From contig VIIQ02000006.1 in the NCBI GenBank assembly GCA_007449985.2, positions 682,001-746,000 on the forward strand: DNA of 64,000 bases, written 5' to 3'. This document shows positions 1 through 13,269 of this stretch, piece after piece (position 1 is the first letter of the stretch; each line of letters starts with the position of its first letter). Source of the DNA: Desmodesmus armatus (lineage: Eukaryota; Chlorophyta; Chlorophyceae; Sphaeropleales; Scenedesmaceae). The notes below the pieces were generated by a model. It did no database searches. It was not told the DNA's origin and saw only the letters and a program-made list of their open reading frames with translations. The translations under genes and the position numbers were made by a program.

Positions 1-217
1 CCTTGGCATCCAGGTTGTTCTTCAGCACGAGGCCGGCAAGGCGGCGGCTGTCCGCTGGCTTCTGCGCGTTGGACAGCTCAGCTGCTAGGCTTGCGACAAA
101 GCCAGGATAGTTCTGCTCCTGGAACTGCTGAATCTTTGCCTCTGCCTGGCCACGGACACTGGGTTCCGGATCCTGTGCATGCAGCAGCAGCTGCGTGACC
201 TCCACTGGTGCAGCCAT
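1..217 (-). CDS. KPNB1: Importin subunit beta-1 (karyopherin beta-1), first exon, 5' partial
   Basis: Read from the ATG complement at 215-217 down to the window edge, this gives about 72 residues beginning MAAPVEVTQLLLHAQDPEPS, followed by QFQEQNYPGFVASLAAEL and SRRLAGLVLKNNLDAK. This is the N-terminal HEAT repeat and importin-beta N-terminal domain start of plant/algal importin beta-1, which binds Ran-GTP and carries importin-alpha/NLS cargo through the nuclear pore. The LAGLVLKN-x-LDAK motif is characteristic of this family. Only the first exon lies in the window; the rest of an expected ~870-residue protein runs off the left end. Family identity is strong; exact start is the first ATG in frame. 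The gene is divergent from the plus-strand gene starting at 1104. Confidence 0.88.
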   Translation of the reverse strand, partial: MAAPVEVTQLLLHAQDPEPSVRGQAEAKIQQFQEQNYPGFVASLAAELSNAQKPADSRRLAGLVLKNNLDAK

Positions 218-1103
218 GCTGGCCAGCTGCTAGCTGTGGGGGTGTGCTGTTCGACTGCGGGTGCTGACAGCCTCCTGCACACCAGGGTCAGCACAGCAGC
301 AGCAGGCAACATACACGACACACGTCAAAGACAAGAGACCTGCAGCATGGGCCTTTGCAGGGGCTTGAGGGGTCATTGATCACTGCCCATACCAAGCTGC
401 TGGAAGGGGGTGCTGCGGTTGCTGCAGCTGCTGATGGAGCTTTGCGCAAACCTCGCCCAGCCGTGCCTCCATCCATCCAAACCATACATTCAAATAGGTT
501 CCCCACGCATGCGGCACTGCTAGGGCGCTGCCCGGCCCAGCCAGCCCGCTCCACTGCCCGCAAGGTGCGAGCCGTGCTGCTGGTGCTGCTATGCGTCCAT
601 CATTGCAACCTGCCTCAGATCAAAGTGTGATCACGCCTCACCTGATGAAGAGGCTTCCTCTGCTGATGGATGGAGCACAAACAAAGCTGTGATCTAGCCC
701 TGCCTGCCACCAGGGAGCTTTCACACACTGTACAGACGTCGGATGCTGTGCCTGGTCGTGGTTGCAACAGCAAACGTCTTTTGAATGCTGGCTGGGAGCC
801 TTGTTTGGACAGCGGTCGGGTGGTCTGTTGTGGCCGCTATGAGCTGCCAGTGACCGCAGGGAGCACTGAAAAACTGATCAAACACTATGTGCTCTTTGAC
901 TAAGGCCGCTACCCCCGCCCCTAGTCAAAACCTCAGGTCTGGTAACTCCCACTTGGGCTGTACCCTTGGTCTTTGGGCATGGCTCACTGAAGGCGATGTC
1001 GTGCCTGGCAAGCTCCACTATTTGCTTGATCAGCAGTCAGCAGCAGCAGCCTCCTCCTATCAGTGCTACAGGCTGCAAGCAAGTGACAGGCTGGCAAGCC
1101 ACC
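218..1103. promoter_or_regulatory. Divergent intergenic region between importin beta-1 and the 1104 gene
   Basis: About 890 bp separate two divergently transcribed genes, so it should hold both promoters and 5' UTRs. I see no clear TATA box and no convincing coding segment. Short ORFs on both strands here have no family resemblance. Confidence 0.4.
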
Positions 1104-4100
1104 ATGGACCCACACCTTGCCCAGCTGGCAGAGGCAATCCGGCAACAAAGTGGCTTGCCTGGTGATCCATCCAGCAGTTTGGTTCTCAAACAAGCGCTGT
1201 CAGATGCCCTCCAGGCATGTAGTTTAGGCGGTGGGTGACCCAGACTCGCTCGTTGTTGCCAGGCTGGAGGGATGGAGGGTGCTGCAGCTGCAGCTGCAGC
1301 TGTTGCTGCCCAGCCAGCTCTTGTAGGCAGTCTGAAAAAAAACAAATTCAGCGCTCACCAGTCTGTGTGATGCCACACAGACGCGTCAGCAGCAGAAGCT
1401 CTGTTGTCCTGCCTCTTGGACACCTTCACTGCATGTGGCGACCAAGGCAAGGTGAGCAGGGCGTCAACACACCAAGGCAGTTGTCCATCGCTGCACACTG
1501 TGGGAACAGTCAGCCATCCAAGCAGCCTACTGCTGCTTCTGGCACACTGTGCAAAGCACCGTATACAGCACAATTCACCACAGAGACAGCTACCCACTGG
1601 CTGTGCCCCATGACCCCATTGCAGGCCGTGCTGGATGATATGCTGCTGGAGGTGCTGCCGCCCATCGCTCGCCTGGCGGGCAGCTCCGCAGCAGGTGACA
1701 GGCTGCTGTCAACATTCTGCAGCATGGCAGCGGCAGCTTGCACCCCACGCGATACAATCACAGCATTCCTGGAAGTGCTGGATGACATGGTGCAAGGCAG
1801 GTACGGTATGCTATGCCGGCCAGGGGTGCTGCATGTCTGTCCAAAGCAAAACAACAGACCAGCCTGCTCCCGATACGCAGAGATCTTGAAATGGTGGCAT
1901 GCATGCGTGCGACGCTTGTGCCCTCCAGGCGATGCTTCATGTCACCATGTGCTGAGCTCACCTGCGCTTGTGTTGCGCTGTCCTGCACAGCCCTGGACCA
2001 GACCGCCTGCAGTTTTCCTGCAACCTACTGTTGATGCTGCCAGAGCAAGTGGCCAAGCTGAGTCGGCGCAAGGCAGCCAACGCTGTGGAGTGCTGCTGTG
2101 CTGCTGCAGCACTGGCTCAGGTGGGGGAGGTGGTATCTGACAAGCTCTCCCATGCAGCAGCCACGTTTTTTGAACCATGTAGCCACGTGCCTGCAGCAGC
2201 CACGTCCCGCCTGCAGGCGCGCTGCGGCAGCCGGCATGCTGCCAGCTGTGCGCTTCTGACATGATGCAGCTGCTGCTCATTCTGTTCAATGCCTATGGGA
2301 AGCGCCTCTATCCACGCAGCCCTGCATTGTGAGATGCTTCAGTTGGGGCAGCAACACAACATAGCCCCTAGTACCCCAAACATACTACTTGAAGCATTAG
2401 TGTCATGTGTGCTGCAGGTGCATGGCCAAGTGCTGGAAGGCTGGATGCTCAACCAGATGACCAGGGCAGCTCAGCATCCAGAAGGGCTGGCAGCTGGTTC
2501 AGAAGGCCTACAAACACTGCAGAGGCTGGACACATTTTTAGCTGCCAACTGGCAGGCTTATGTGGAGTTCACAGAAGACATGGTGAAGCAGGTGGGCGGG
2601 CATGTTGCAGACTGAACCAGTCTCACCCACCATGTCCATATGCTGTCAAAGCAGGCACCTTGCAGTGCACCGTCGCATGTGCTGGCAATTGATAGCTGCT
2701 GGGGCGGTTTGCATGCAGGTGCTGCAGCAGGAGGCAGATGCAGAAGGTCAAGAGACAGCTCGGCAGGGCATCAGCACACTCGTCCTGCAGCTGTTGCAGC
2801 ACCTGACAGGCATGTGGCAGCCACCAGCCCTGCGCACGCTGGCCCTGCAGCTGCTGTCAAGCCCTGGATCAGCACAGCTGATGCCCAGCAGCGAGAGCGT
2901 AGCGCCGCCTGCACCCGTGCTGTCTGCACGGGACACCCGGCAGCCGCAAGGCAGGGCAGCATGCAGTGAGTTTGATGCAGAGGCTGCTGTGCTGGACCTT
3001 TTGCGTCTCCTGCAAGCAGCTGATATAGATTCGTGGCAGCAGCTGCAGGGCGTGCAGGGTTCTGCGCAGGGCGGTGCTGGGCTCGCTGCGCTGTACAGCA
3101 CCTGCAGTGATGAGAGTGGGGTCCTTGCTTTCCCACACGACGCGGTCACTGTAGTACAGGTGAGTTGGGTGCGTGGCTCCATTTGCAGTTGCACTCACAT
3201 CTGACATGTGAAGGCATGCTGGGTGTGTGCTGGTGTGGCCCATTCAATCGGCTTGCTTGCTGCAGCCGGGCTAGGAAGGAGTGTGCTATGCTCAACTTCA
3301 CTCGGCTTTGTCCTGTGCTTGCTATCAGATGCACTACGAGCATGGTGCAACCTGCAGGCATAGGCGGCCTTTCACAGCACTGTAGTTCCCGCATGTTCTG
3401 ACCCTCTTGTTGCCTGTCTGCTGTCTTGTTCCCCAGCTTGCGTGCAGCTGGGCCTCCGCTGTTGTCACAGCATATGACAGCAACATGCTGTCTAATCTGA
3501 AGGCCATCGCACTCCTGCAGCTCGCATCAGCCCATGCAAAGCAGCTGTGCTCAGCCGACGGCCAAGCACCCTGCACGCCAGCACAAGCACCACCTCTGCA
3601 GGAGAGCAAGCAGGGCAGTACAGAGCAGCCGTCAGCCACCGACACTGCAAGGCAGCTGCTAGTACACCTCCAGCCCTGCATCGCCATGCTGGCGGGTGTC
3701 ATATCTCAGGCACCAGCACAGGTCCTGCGCACTCAGGCCTCCCTAGCACTACAGCAGCTGCTACATGCGCTGCCGCAGCCTATCTGCTACGCCTGCCTGC
3801 AGCAGCTGCTACAAGCAGGCGGGGATGCCGGTAGCGCAGTGCATCCAGAGGTTGCGGCGTTGCTGCTGCAGGAAGTGAGGGCCCAGCTCGTCAACTGCAC
3901 AGCAGGTGGGTTGCATCAACCAAGGTGGTGCAGTGCTCAGCACAAGTTTGCATGTGAGTTGTGGACGTTATACCAAGCACGCGTTTGAGCTATCGGATCG
4001 TCACTTTGAAGGTGTCCTGCATGCCAAAGAATGCAGCACGCATGCCTGCACAATAGTCTCAGCTTGCTGTTGTAGTCGTTGCAAACAGCTGTTTGTACTG

Positions 4101-4582
4101 GGCCAGCTGTGCTCATTCTTTGATGCCCCTGCTGCTTTTCGCTGCCCGGTACACCAGGCTCTTGCTTCACGCCTTCCAGCTGCATGCAGTTGGCCATGCC
4201 ATGGCTGCTGCAGGAGGGGCCCGTCGGTTGGCAAGCAGCTGATGCACTGCCGGACAGAGCCAATGCTGTGTGCGCTGCCCTAGCAGTCACCCGGCTGGTC
4301 TTGCTGAGGAACAAGGCGAGCACAAGCCAGGGCAGTGGACAAGACACTGACAAGGACGCGCTGAAAGCTGCACTGACTGGCATGGCCACTGCTGTGAGTG
4401 AGGTACTGCAGGTTTTGCAGGCTGCCAACAGCGCTGAGCAGGGAGGTGCAGGACGTGGCAGGGTTGGCGACGGCCGCGTGCGTGTCCCTGGGGAAGCACA
4501 AGGGGCTGGGCAGGCTGTTGATGCGTGGCTGGCAGTCAGCAGAGTGCAGGATGTGCTCGACAGGGTGCTGGAACTGCTCTGA
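1104..4582 (+). CDS. Helical-repeat protein, candidate glomulin/ALF4-like
   Basis: Phase-consistent exons are 1625-1800, 1991-2120, 2418-2591, 2719-3159, 3437-3874 and 4190-4582 (stop 4580-4582), each bounded by AG and GT. A first exon starts at ATG 1104 (MDPHLAQLAEAIRQQSG), but its junction to 1625 does not keep phase with the obvious donors, so its 3' end or a small extra exon is unresolved. The product is about 620 residues, nearly all amphipathic helix pairs of HEAT/ARM type rich in Leu, Gln and Ala. Size and the C-terminal VCAALAVTRLVLLRNK segment resemble glomulin (animals) and ALF4 (plants, ~626 aa), which bind RBX1 and inhibit cullin-RING ligases; that knowledge is of the family, and the assignment is inference. 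It could be another helical-repeat scaffold. No signal peptide or membrane segment is seen. Confidence 0.55.
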
Positions 4583-6485
4583 CAGGCTGGGTTGCCGCCG
4601 GAGTGACGACCTGCGCTAGCCACTAGAGCTGCTTGCAGGCGGCCATGCAGCTTCACGCGCTCAAATATCTAGATGTGAGCGCATGTCACTGACCATGTAT
4701 TTCGGGCCTGGGCGTTGTTGACTGTTGGCTTACAACCCCAGCTATGATGTTTGCTGTGTGGCGCTGGGTTCTCTAGCCAGCCATCTGGTGAATCGTCACC
4801 AGCAGCACTCAATGCTGTTGCATGCATCAGCAGTCTTTAAGGTGCAGCAATCGTTTGTTGCTGTTGCACACAGGTGCTTGTTGTTTGAACATTGCTGTGC
4901 CATGATCGCGCTCACAGCCAGCCTCTCAGGGCACGGCTTGGTCGGAACACAGTTGGTTGTTTTCTCTGCCTGCTTGCAAGCAATTGCTGCAGCTAGTGGT
5001 GGCACATGCGAGTCTGAGTGAGTCAGTTATGTGCATTTCTGCTTGCTGCACTGCTAGTCCCCCCCCCCCCCGCCGCCGCCAACCAGTTGTGCAGCTTGAA
5101 GGAATATAATGAGGAGGGCACTGCATTGTTGCCCATTTTCAACTACTGGTAGTCCACAGCCTGTGCTGAGCACAACGCCCTGAAGCGGCCGACAGGCCAG
5201 ATCAGGTGCATAGCAGATGCACTGTTTGCCTGGGCTGGTGTTGGGCGGACACTTGGGCAGGGAGCTGTGCACAGCCTTGCCTGATAAGCCCCTGCACACT
5301 GCTGAAGCGGGCTGCAGCCCACTGGGTTACTGACCATCAAAATTAGTAATCAGAATTGCCTGGTTACTTGACAGCGCCTGTTTGCCACAACACGAGGCTG
5401 GCAGCACCACAACATCCTGGACTCTCCTATCAACAAGTACACCATTGCACCTATTGATGGATCAACTGTTCCAGCTTCAACTCTTCAAACAAACTCAGTC
5501 CAACAGCCACAGGTCGCAGCTGGGCCCTTGACGTGGACAAGTTGGCTTGCAACACACTTGAGATATCTCTCCACAGTCAATATTAAAGCAGATGAAACAT
5601 CCCATCAGTCTTCCTGCGCCCTCTGCGTGCCAGAAAACAGCAGATGAAACAACCCAACACCCTCTTCTTCCAACAGCAGGTTGATCAAGTCAGCCACATT
5701 CAGCGCAGTGCATGACGACAAAATGCATAATAGCACACACACGGACAACTTTGCTGGGCCCCAACAGTGGCCTCAGATTACCACATATTACCAAAAACCA
5801 TACACAGCACAGCTGCCTGCTGACAGTGTCACCCAACCTGTACATGAAGTCTTCAGGCGGTGACAAAATCCTGAAAGTCCAGTCTCAACACCCTCAACAC
5901 ACAGGTTGCGTAGAATAACACTTGATTGCCACAACCCATGTAGTCTACTTATGCACCTGCAGCAAAACAGCCTGTGCTGCATGTCACAGAGGTCACCACC
6001 CGCTGTGGTTGTGCTGAATCAGCTTATTCGCTGTTGATGCAAAGTGGATGACGCAGCTTGACGGAAGGTTCCTGCAAGCATGACAGAGAGAAATGCAGCA
6101 AGACCTTGAGGAAGGCGCATGATCGTTGTACTGGCCATCATGCGGCAAATAGCTGTACTATGTATCCGACGTAAGCTTCGCCAGAATGTGCTGGCCATGA
6201 ATGCCATTCATGATGCTGTCACTAGGACCTCACACAAAAGGAGGCGCCCCAGAACTGGCCCGGTTGCCATCCTGAATGCAGCGTGGTTTCCAAGATACAG
6301 GGCTTGCCGCCTTTGCCCAGTACCCCTCAGGCTGCCAGCAACAGCAGCGCCAGGCACTCACAGTCACACCAAGACCCCATGGTCACCAGCCGCTGGACAG
6401 TGTCCCACACAACAGTTATTGACAGCCGCCATCATGCACCACTGCCAGTCGACATGCACCCTAGGGCCAGGCCTGTCCCCTTACC
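4583..6485. other. Intergenic, no gene recognised
   Basis: Presumably the 3' UTR of the upstream plus-strand gene followed by spacer. A pure C run lies near 5059-5070. Short ORFs on both strands (for example 6019-6207 minus and 6119-6532 plus) show no protein-like composition or splice context that I trust. Confidence 0.4.
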
Positions 6486-7738
6486 TTAGGGCTTGGACAC
6501 CTCCACAAGCACAGCCTTCTTGCCGCCAATGACGACCTCCACACCCTTCTTCTCTCCTCCTCCTCCTCCTCCTCTGCACAGCAGACACACAGGGTGCCGG
6601 AAAGGATGGGGGGACACGTGGTATATGCGAAGGTTGGTTTGTCCAGTGGGACTTGGGGCTACAAGCGTAGTACGCAATTGGCCATGATGTTGCACCCCCA
6701 GTACCTTGCAGCCGGGTTGCAGACGATCTCAACCACAATGCAGGAAGCCACTGACACAAATCTTGAGTGATAAGAGTGTACAAGCCGATGATGAGGTGAC
6801 ATGGCTTGCAATCAAGTGACGCAAAGAGTTGATCTCAGGCTGCTAGTCTGGACATGCACCTTGTGCAATGCGCAATGCATGCATGTGCCGCACATGTGCA
6901 TTGCGGCAATGCGCAGGGCGCAGCAGCAGGTCAACACAGGTGTCTTCCCCTGAGCTAGTGGACTGGTGTCTCACCTTCCTCCTCAGGCTCCTCCTCTTCC
7001 TCCTCCTTCTCTACCTTCTTCTTGACCACCTTCTTGACAACCTTCTTTTTCTCCTCCTCCTCCTCCTCCTCTTCTTCCTCCTCCTCATCCTTCTCTTCTT
7101 CCTCCTCCTCCTCCACTTTCTCCTTCTTGATGACAATCTTGGGCTTCAACCATGGGTGGACAAAGGGGAAGAAGGTGCCTGCAGACGTACAGCGCATACA
7201 CGCACACCATCACCGTGTCAGCGCAGCACAGCCCCCAGTGGTGCATTCCCTGTATGCTGAGTCAGATTGCAACCAAGAGTCACCCCATGGGCGGTATGGT
7301 GGCAGGAAACAGGGCTGGGCACCAAAGATCAGGCAGACATACGGACCTCAGCTTGGCAGGAGGTGGCCCAAGGAGAACAGGGTGTTACAGGGGTGAACTG
7401 GACATTGTAGGCTGCAAATGCATTGTCGCTGACAGACCAGCTGGCAGAAACGGACCACACGCTCAGCACGACTACTTACGCAGGGCGCGGGAGCCACCAA
7501 TTGCGACCTCAATGCCATTCTCGTCGGTTCTGCAAGCGAGGCACACGAGAGGGCGAAAAGCAGGCACACACGTCAGAAACGCAAGCAACCGTTGGATGGG
7601 GAGAACAGCAGAGGGCAGTTGCCCTCCATCTCACAGGGGAGCCTGTCATCACTGTTGCTATTTTGCTCACCTGCGGGCTGTTGCAACAGCAAACAGGGCC
7701 AGCAACGCCAGCAGGACAAGGGGGGCCTTGGAGTTCAT
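6486..7738 (-). CDS. Small secreted acidic/lysine-rich protein, 4 exons, unknown function
   Basis: Exons on the minus strand are 7671-7738, 7480-7529, 6975-7178 and 6486-6571 (stop 6486-6488); phases 2, 1 and 1 match at all three junctions, giving 135 residues. The N-terminus MNSKAPLVLLALLALFAVATA is a textbook signal peptide (basic n-region, Leu/Ala core, A-x-A). It is followed by TDENGIEVAIGGSRALR, a short aromatic stretch (TFFPFVHPW), a long Glu/Lys tract encoded by GAG/GAA/AAG repeats (residues ~55-105, probably one charged helix), and GVEVVIGGKKAVLVEV near the C-terminus. The segments NGIEVAIGG and KGVEVVIGG resemble each other and bracket the charged tract. The last acceptor is read as GCAGAG with a second choice 2 nt upstream that would shift frame. 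No family recognised; an extracellular or ER-lumen role follows only from the signal peptide. Confidence 0.65.
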
Positions 7739-9188
7739 GTTGCAGATGACGCGAAAGACGCAACGTGGTGCAGTTCGACCGATAATTATTGGGATTAGCT
7801 TACAGCACGTATCCAATAAGGGACCGCGTTGTGCGTAATTCGCACTAAACCCGCAAACCGTCGGACAACGGCAACCGACGGCCGTTACACGCTTATGACC
7901 GACACTGCCGTGCGTTAAGCGTGCCATCCTGTTGATATCGTTGTATGTATACTGATAATGCTGATCAACTGATGGGGCTTGTCGCCAGGCTTGCTGGGTG
8001 AGCTGGCGTTGACCACAGTGCAGGCAAGTGTACAGTCAGCTGTCACTCGCTGCTGCGCATGAGCCAGCCCATGCCCTGGGCCTACACATGACCGTGAAAT
8101 GGGCTGGGGAAGGCATGATGCAGCGGTCGGAATCGCTATCTGATATACATTGACGGCTGCAGGTTGCTGCAGCACATCGCCGCATGTCACACACTATGAG
8201 CTACAGTTCGACTGAGTTGTCTTTGCTCAGCACAGCTGATCACAACGCACAGGATGGAGTTGGAGTCACTAACAGACTGACTGCACCGCACTATTGTGAA
8301 ATCAAGTCTCTCTCGCCGAGGCTGTCAGGCAGCATGCATATCAAACAACTGGCAAGACCAGCACATGTGCAACACTCACCCTGACTTTGCAGAGATGAAC
8401 CAGACCTGGCCCCACGCTGTCCCAGGGACATGTGCCCCGTCCCCCTCTGCCCGCACACGCACACGCCAGCGTGCGGTTGCGGAAGGCATGATGCCTTACA
8501 CTGTAGTACACCCGTGTTACATTTCTTTTGCCTGTTCATCTTGGACTGCTGGCTGTACCACTCCCTTAGGCAGACCCAACCGACCCTACAGCAGCACCCA
8601 ACGTGTGACCTCATGATCATACTCTTGAGTTGCGCATGAATTACAACTGTAGCCTGCAGCAGCTCTAAAACAACAGTGCATCAATAGTGTGCTGCACTCA
8701 GCCTTGACACACCACTTGTCTTCTTGGACAACCACCAGATGCCTCTGTTGGTGGGGGGGGGGGGGGGGCTGCGCCTCCCGCAATCAGACAGACGACACCC
8801 CTATGTACCAACAGTAACGTCCCTGCTGCATGTCTACCCATACAAGCACCAGCTTCCCCATCCTATCCTGTATGCAACAAAAAACGGTTCTGGAAATTTC
8901 AAGCTACTGCGCGGCAGGAGCACAGTGTGCCGAGGGTAATCAGACACACCGGGCACAGCCTGCACGAAACACGTGTGAAGTCACCACTAGTGGCACCGGC
9001 ACTGCACTACACGCAGGCCCCCCTTGCAATGCCACTCATTGCACAAGAGGCATGTGCCTGTAACCATATCTGCCGGGCCAGAATGTGCCTTCATGATCAT
9101 AGCCCCACTTGCATGCTTGTGATAATTGTACGTCACAATTGCTTGCACACATGCACAGGAGCATGCTCCAGACAACCAAACACCCAAC
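7739..9188. other. Intergenic, no gene recognised; poly-G run
   Basis: Contains the upstream region of the minus-strand secreted protein and the 3' side of the LRR gene. A run of 16 G lies at 8753-8768. No coding segment is supported. Confidence 0.4.
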
Positions 9189-11252
9189 TCAGATGTGTCG
9201 GCCCATCAACATGTCTACCACCACCTTCACACCCGTCCAGATGCTGCATCCCCTGGACTCTGTTGTCACAACCCTCACCACGCCTGTGTTGAAGGCCGTG
9301 CCACAGTATGTAGACACAGGGAGTGTGCCTGGCTCCCTGCTGCCGCCCCCAAATTCCTCTTCCCATGACGCTGGTTCTGGATCTGACAGGTGAACAGGCA
9401 GGGCATCGATTAACTCTGGAAGGCCGCGCTGCTGCAGCACTGCTGGCTGGCCCTTGATTACAACCCGTGTCAGCGAGGTCAACTGAGTCAAAGCCAGCAA
9501 CTGCTCAGCACCTGGACCACCCCCGTATTGCGGCCGGCCGCGGTAGAGGCCGCTGTTGGGATGTGTTATTGTCAGTGTCTGCAAGCGTGTGAGGGCGAGG
9601 AGGGGTTGCACATGGTGGACCCCTTTCACCACGAGGTGCTGCAGGCTGTCTGGCAGTAAAGACCCCGCGGGCACACCCTCACACATCCAGTAACAGTTGT
9701 TGATGATTTCACTGTGACCATTTGACCCTCCCCAGTGCTCCTCCCTGATGACCAGCGTGTCCAGCACGGTGAGATGACTAATCATCAGCGGTGGCAAGCG
9801 GCCCGGGTAGGAACCGTGTATGTAATCAAACTCCCGTGCAACTGTCAGGTGTTGGAGTGACACTGGCAGGGCTTGCTGCTCTGGTGGCAATGGATGCCGG
9901 ATGAAGAGCTTTGTGAGGGAGGTCAGGCATGACAGGGCTGGGGCCAGGGCGCCTTCGGGGGGGTTGAACACTGGCAGTTCAAGCTCCTGCAGGCTGGTCA
10001 GGTGGGGAAGCTCCTGCAGTGCGGCTGGCCAGCGCTCCCTGGCCCAATCGGGTGCACGCCGGTGCTCCTCAATGCCCAGGGTGAGCTGTGTGATGCAGGG
10101 AGACAGCTGCGGCCGTGCAGCCGGGGTGCCGCCATGGTGGATTATCACCAACACGCCTGCGGCAGGGCAAACGCACAGCGTATCTCACCTCATATGACAT
10201 TCACGCATGCATGTATATGTCATATGTAGTGACCACTTGGTATGTGCAGCTTCACTTCTTGTAGTCACCTGCAATTTGTGTATAGGGATGCTGACGGCAA
10301 CACTGCCACTTATAATTTGGTTGCGCAAACCGCCTGTTGTACTGACTCTGTAGCTGGTAGCAGACTCATCAAGGTGCCTTATACACAGATGCTAGTTGCC
10401 ACAGTCCTTACGATGACTGGACAAAGTAGTCCCCCTGACCCCAGGGGTTACCCGGGCCTGCTAGTAGCAGCGCTGCTGCTGACCTGCTATTCCGAATAGC
10501 AGCTGGCAGAACATGCACCAAGCTGCCCATTCGATGTTGCGAGCACTTGCAGAACATGCACCAAGCTGCTTGGCCACAAGCCGGCTGTTGCATGTCATGC
10601 CATGGCATTATGGCGGGAGAACGGGGTGTACAGTTTGGTGCGGTAAGGCAGCATGCAACCAGAGGCAGCAGCTGGTGGTCACCCATGTTGCAGAAAACTG
10701 AACGTTATACTGCTGCTTTAATGCAAGGGCAGTAACACGTCCACGATAATCCCTGCAACCACCACCACCATGCGGGAATCATGCTGGCCACTCACCGCAT
10801 ATTGTGTAGGAGTCGTAGTGATCAGCCCATTCCCGGATGTCATTCCAGAGGCACTCCAGTTCTGGCACTGCAGCAGACAATCCAGACCCATAGCGCTGAA
10901 TGCTTCGTGCTGACAGCCCAGACAGCCTCAGCTGGCGGATGTGCCCGTGTTGCAGGTGCTTTGCCACCCAAGCCAGCTGCTGCTGTGATACGGGAACTGG
11001 CCATTCTGGGTCTGTGATGAAGCGTGCTGGGCTCCCACTTGTGCTGAAAGTCAGGTTCACACTCAGGCACCCCACCGCTGCTGTCTCCAGGGCTGTTTGA
11101 AGGGCCTTGCTGACGCACAGCAGCCTGGCAAAGGTAGCTGTATCAATTGCTTGGTTGTAGACACTGTGCTGCAAGGCTAAAGCAAAGGCCTCGTGCACGA
11201 AACCGTCAGGATGTGTGCTGTCGACTTTGAGCTCCTCGGGTGAAGCAGACAT
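9189..11252 (-). CDS. Leucine-rich-repeat protein with F-box-like N-terminus
   Basis: Two exons: 10796-11252 (start ATG 11250-11252) and 9189-10156 (stop 9189-9191), joined phase 1 across a ~640 bp intron with GTGAGT donor and CCGCAG acceptor; 474 residues. Residues ~15-60 (FVHEAFALALQHSVYNQ, then FARLLCVSKALQTALET) look like the helical F-box-type domain common in algal LRR proteins. The rest holds irregular LRRs, for example LPHLTSLQELELPVF, LSCLTSLTKLFIRH, LALTRLQTLTITH and LALTQLTSLTRVVI. No signal peptide is seen, so an intracellular substrate-receptor role in an SCF-type ligase is plausible but inferred; the F-box match is weak and the protein may be a plain LRR protein. Confidence 0.72.
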
Positions 11253-13269
11253 GGCGGATGATTAGCACAATGAAGCGCACGATGAAACGCTTGGAAGATA
11301 TCGTGATTGCGTCAGTTCTTGCCCCTCGCACGGCTCTCGGTCCTGCAGGTCATTGCAGCTGCGGTCACTTGAACACATGTCAGTGGAAGGTCAGTCAGCA
11401 GTGTAACTTGCACTGGACGTCCTTCGCGGTTGTTTGTTTGCGATCGACAAAAGGGTTTGTCTGCTATTACTGTGCAGCAGCACCTTGCACATATGCACAC
11501 CAGTGACAACTGGCATGCATGCATATCATGTGCATGAACAGTGCATGGGGGCTGGCCAGAACGGGTCAGGGTCACACAGGTCTTGCACCTGCCGCCACAA
11601 ACCGCACACATAACCTTATGATGAATATTGTTGGGATGAAAGACTGCCGAGCCGTCAAGGTCAGCTGGACATTAGTAGGTGCATTTCATGCTAGCATGTG
11701 CCATGCCAGTATGTTGGCTGGCGTCCCACTTCAAGTGATTTACCCTCTTTCTTTCCCAAAAGGTCGACAAACCGCGCTCAATCTGTGTTAACAAATGCTG
11801 CTGTCACCCTTCTCAAAAGCCTGCTTCCTCATCCCCCAATTCCTAGTGTGCCCGGGAGCTGGCATACGGTATATATGTAACCATCGTGTCCCATGGCTGT
11901 CAGATCCCCTTGTATGGTTGTCCTCAAACAGGCAAGACATATATGGTTTAAAAATTTACGGCATTGTATGGATTAAGTACACCCAAGCACACACTACAGG
12001 AGCACAACCCACTGGGCCAGCTCTTGCAGCCGTCAGATCTGAGAATTTTTCAAGGAGGATCTGAGAATTTTGCACCACATGCCCCTACAGCCTTCAAGGC
12101 TGCTGCAGCCGCTGCAAGGCTGTTCAGTGAACAAGCTGTGTGCACTTCACCACCCATCAGTCCTTCAAATGACTACGCCAAGAGGTTCAATACAGGCACC
12201 ATTGGAGCCTGCATCCTGGGTAAGTGGCCCACCCACCCTGGGCAGGATATCAGCAGGCGTGCCCGACCCTGCTGTGCGGCTGCATCTCCGCCAACCACAA
12301 ACGCACGCAGCGCAACATTCAGCTTAGGCTACTCAGAGCACTGGCCTCTTGCACATATCCAAAACAGCCTGCATCCCACAGACAATGCAAGCAGGGTGGG
12401 AACATTGATGTGAAGCACTGCGGTCCCTCAGACAAAAAGGGACCCCAACGCCACTCCTGCCTGGAGGGAAGCTCCGTAGCCGTCTGTCAGCCAGCCCCCA
12501 CACCGTCCGTCAGCCAGCCCCCACATTAGTCCCTCAAGCCAACAAGCCAAAAAGATAACTCAAGCCAAAAAGATAACTAAAAAAAGGTAACTCTGCAGGT
12601 ACAACGTGGGGGTCATCCTGAGTGACACCGCATGTGCTGAGGAACGCAAGGCCCAGCGCATTCCGGGAGTGCCCCCCATATTCCGCTGTCATGGGGCCAT
12701 GCCGGCAGCATGCCAGCATATACTCGCACGTGACATGGGCATGACCCTTGTGACCGGCCACGACAGGCAAACACGGAAAGCAGCACGGCATGATTCATCA
12801 AGTCGCATGCATTGCCAACACAACTGATTTGTACAAGCCATCAAGCACCGAGCCTGTTGCCACCCCAGAGTGTGCCAACGTCACCTGAATGCACCTCACT
12901 GACTTGGCTTCCATGCTTCCAACGCAGACGCTGTCCACACCAGTGTTCCTGCCCATGCAATCTCGATAGTACCCACAAAAAGTGGGCCTGTATGTGCTGT
13001 GGATTGGCTGTCAAGCGGCCAACTCACAGCTGGCGGACTGCAACCGTCACCTCCACAATAGACATCCCTTGGCGAGGTCATACATTGCCCTCCAAGGAGC
13101 AACTGATGCTTTGTAATCTGGAGCAAAGCTCACTCGAATGTGCTGCAGCCCTCCCCAAGGCGTACTGTGTCAGGCAAGCATACCCTCACAACCCCCCGGC
13201 AAAGGAGATCATCAATCACACGGTGCATACACATGATGTCAGTTGTTGGAGGGAAGGGCCCCTCCTGGC
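11253..13269. other. Intergenic, no gene recognised
   Basis: Upstream region of the LRR gene and unique-looking spacer. A direct repeat occurs at 12484-12526 (CAGCCAGCCCCCACA motif twice) and near 12541-12578 (AAGCCAAAAAGATAACT twice). No coding segment is supported. Confidence 0.4.

Noticed and set aside
7022..7396. Plus-strand ORF with poly-Ser from TCC repeats
   Set aside because: Antisense of the Glu/Lys tract in the minus-strand secreted protein, whose four exons and signal peptide are convincing.
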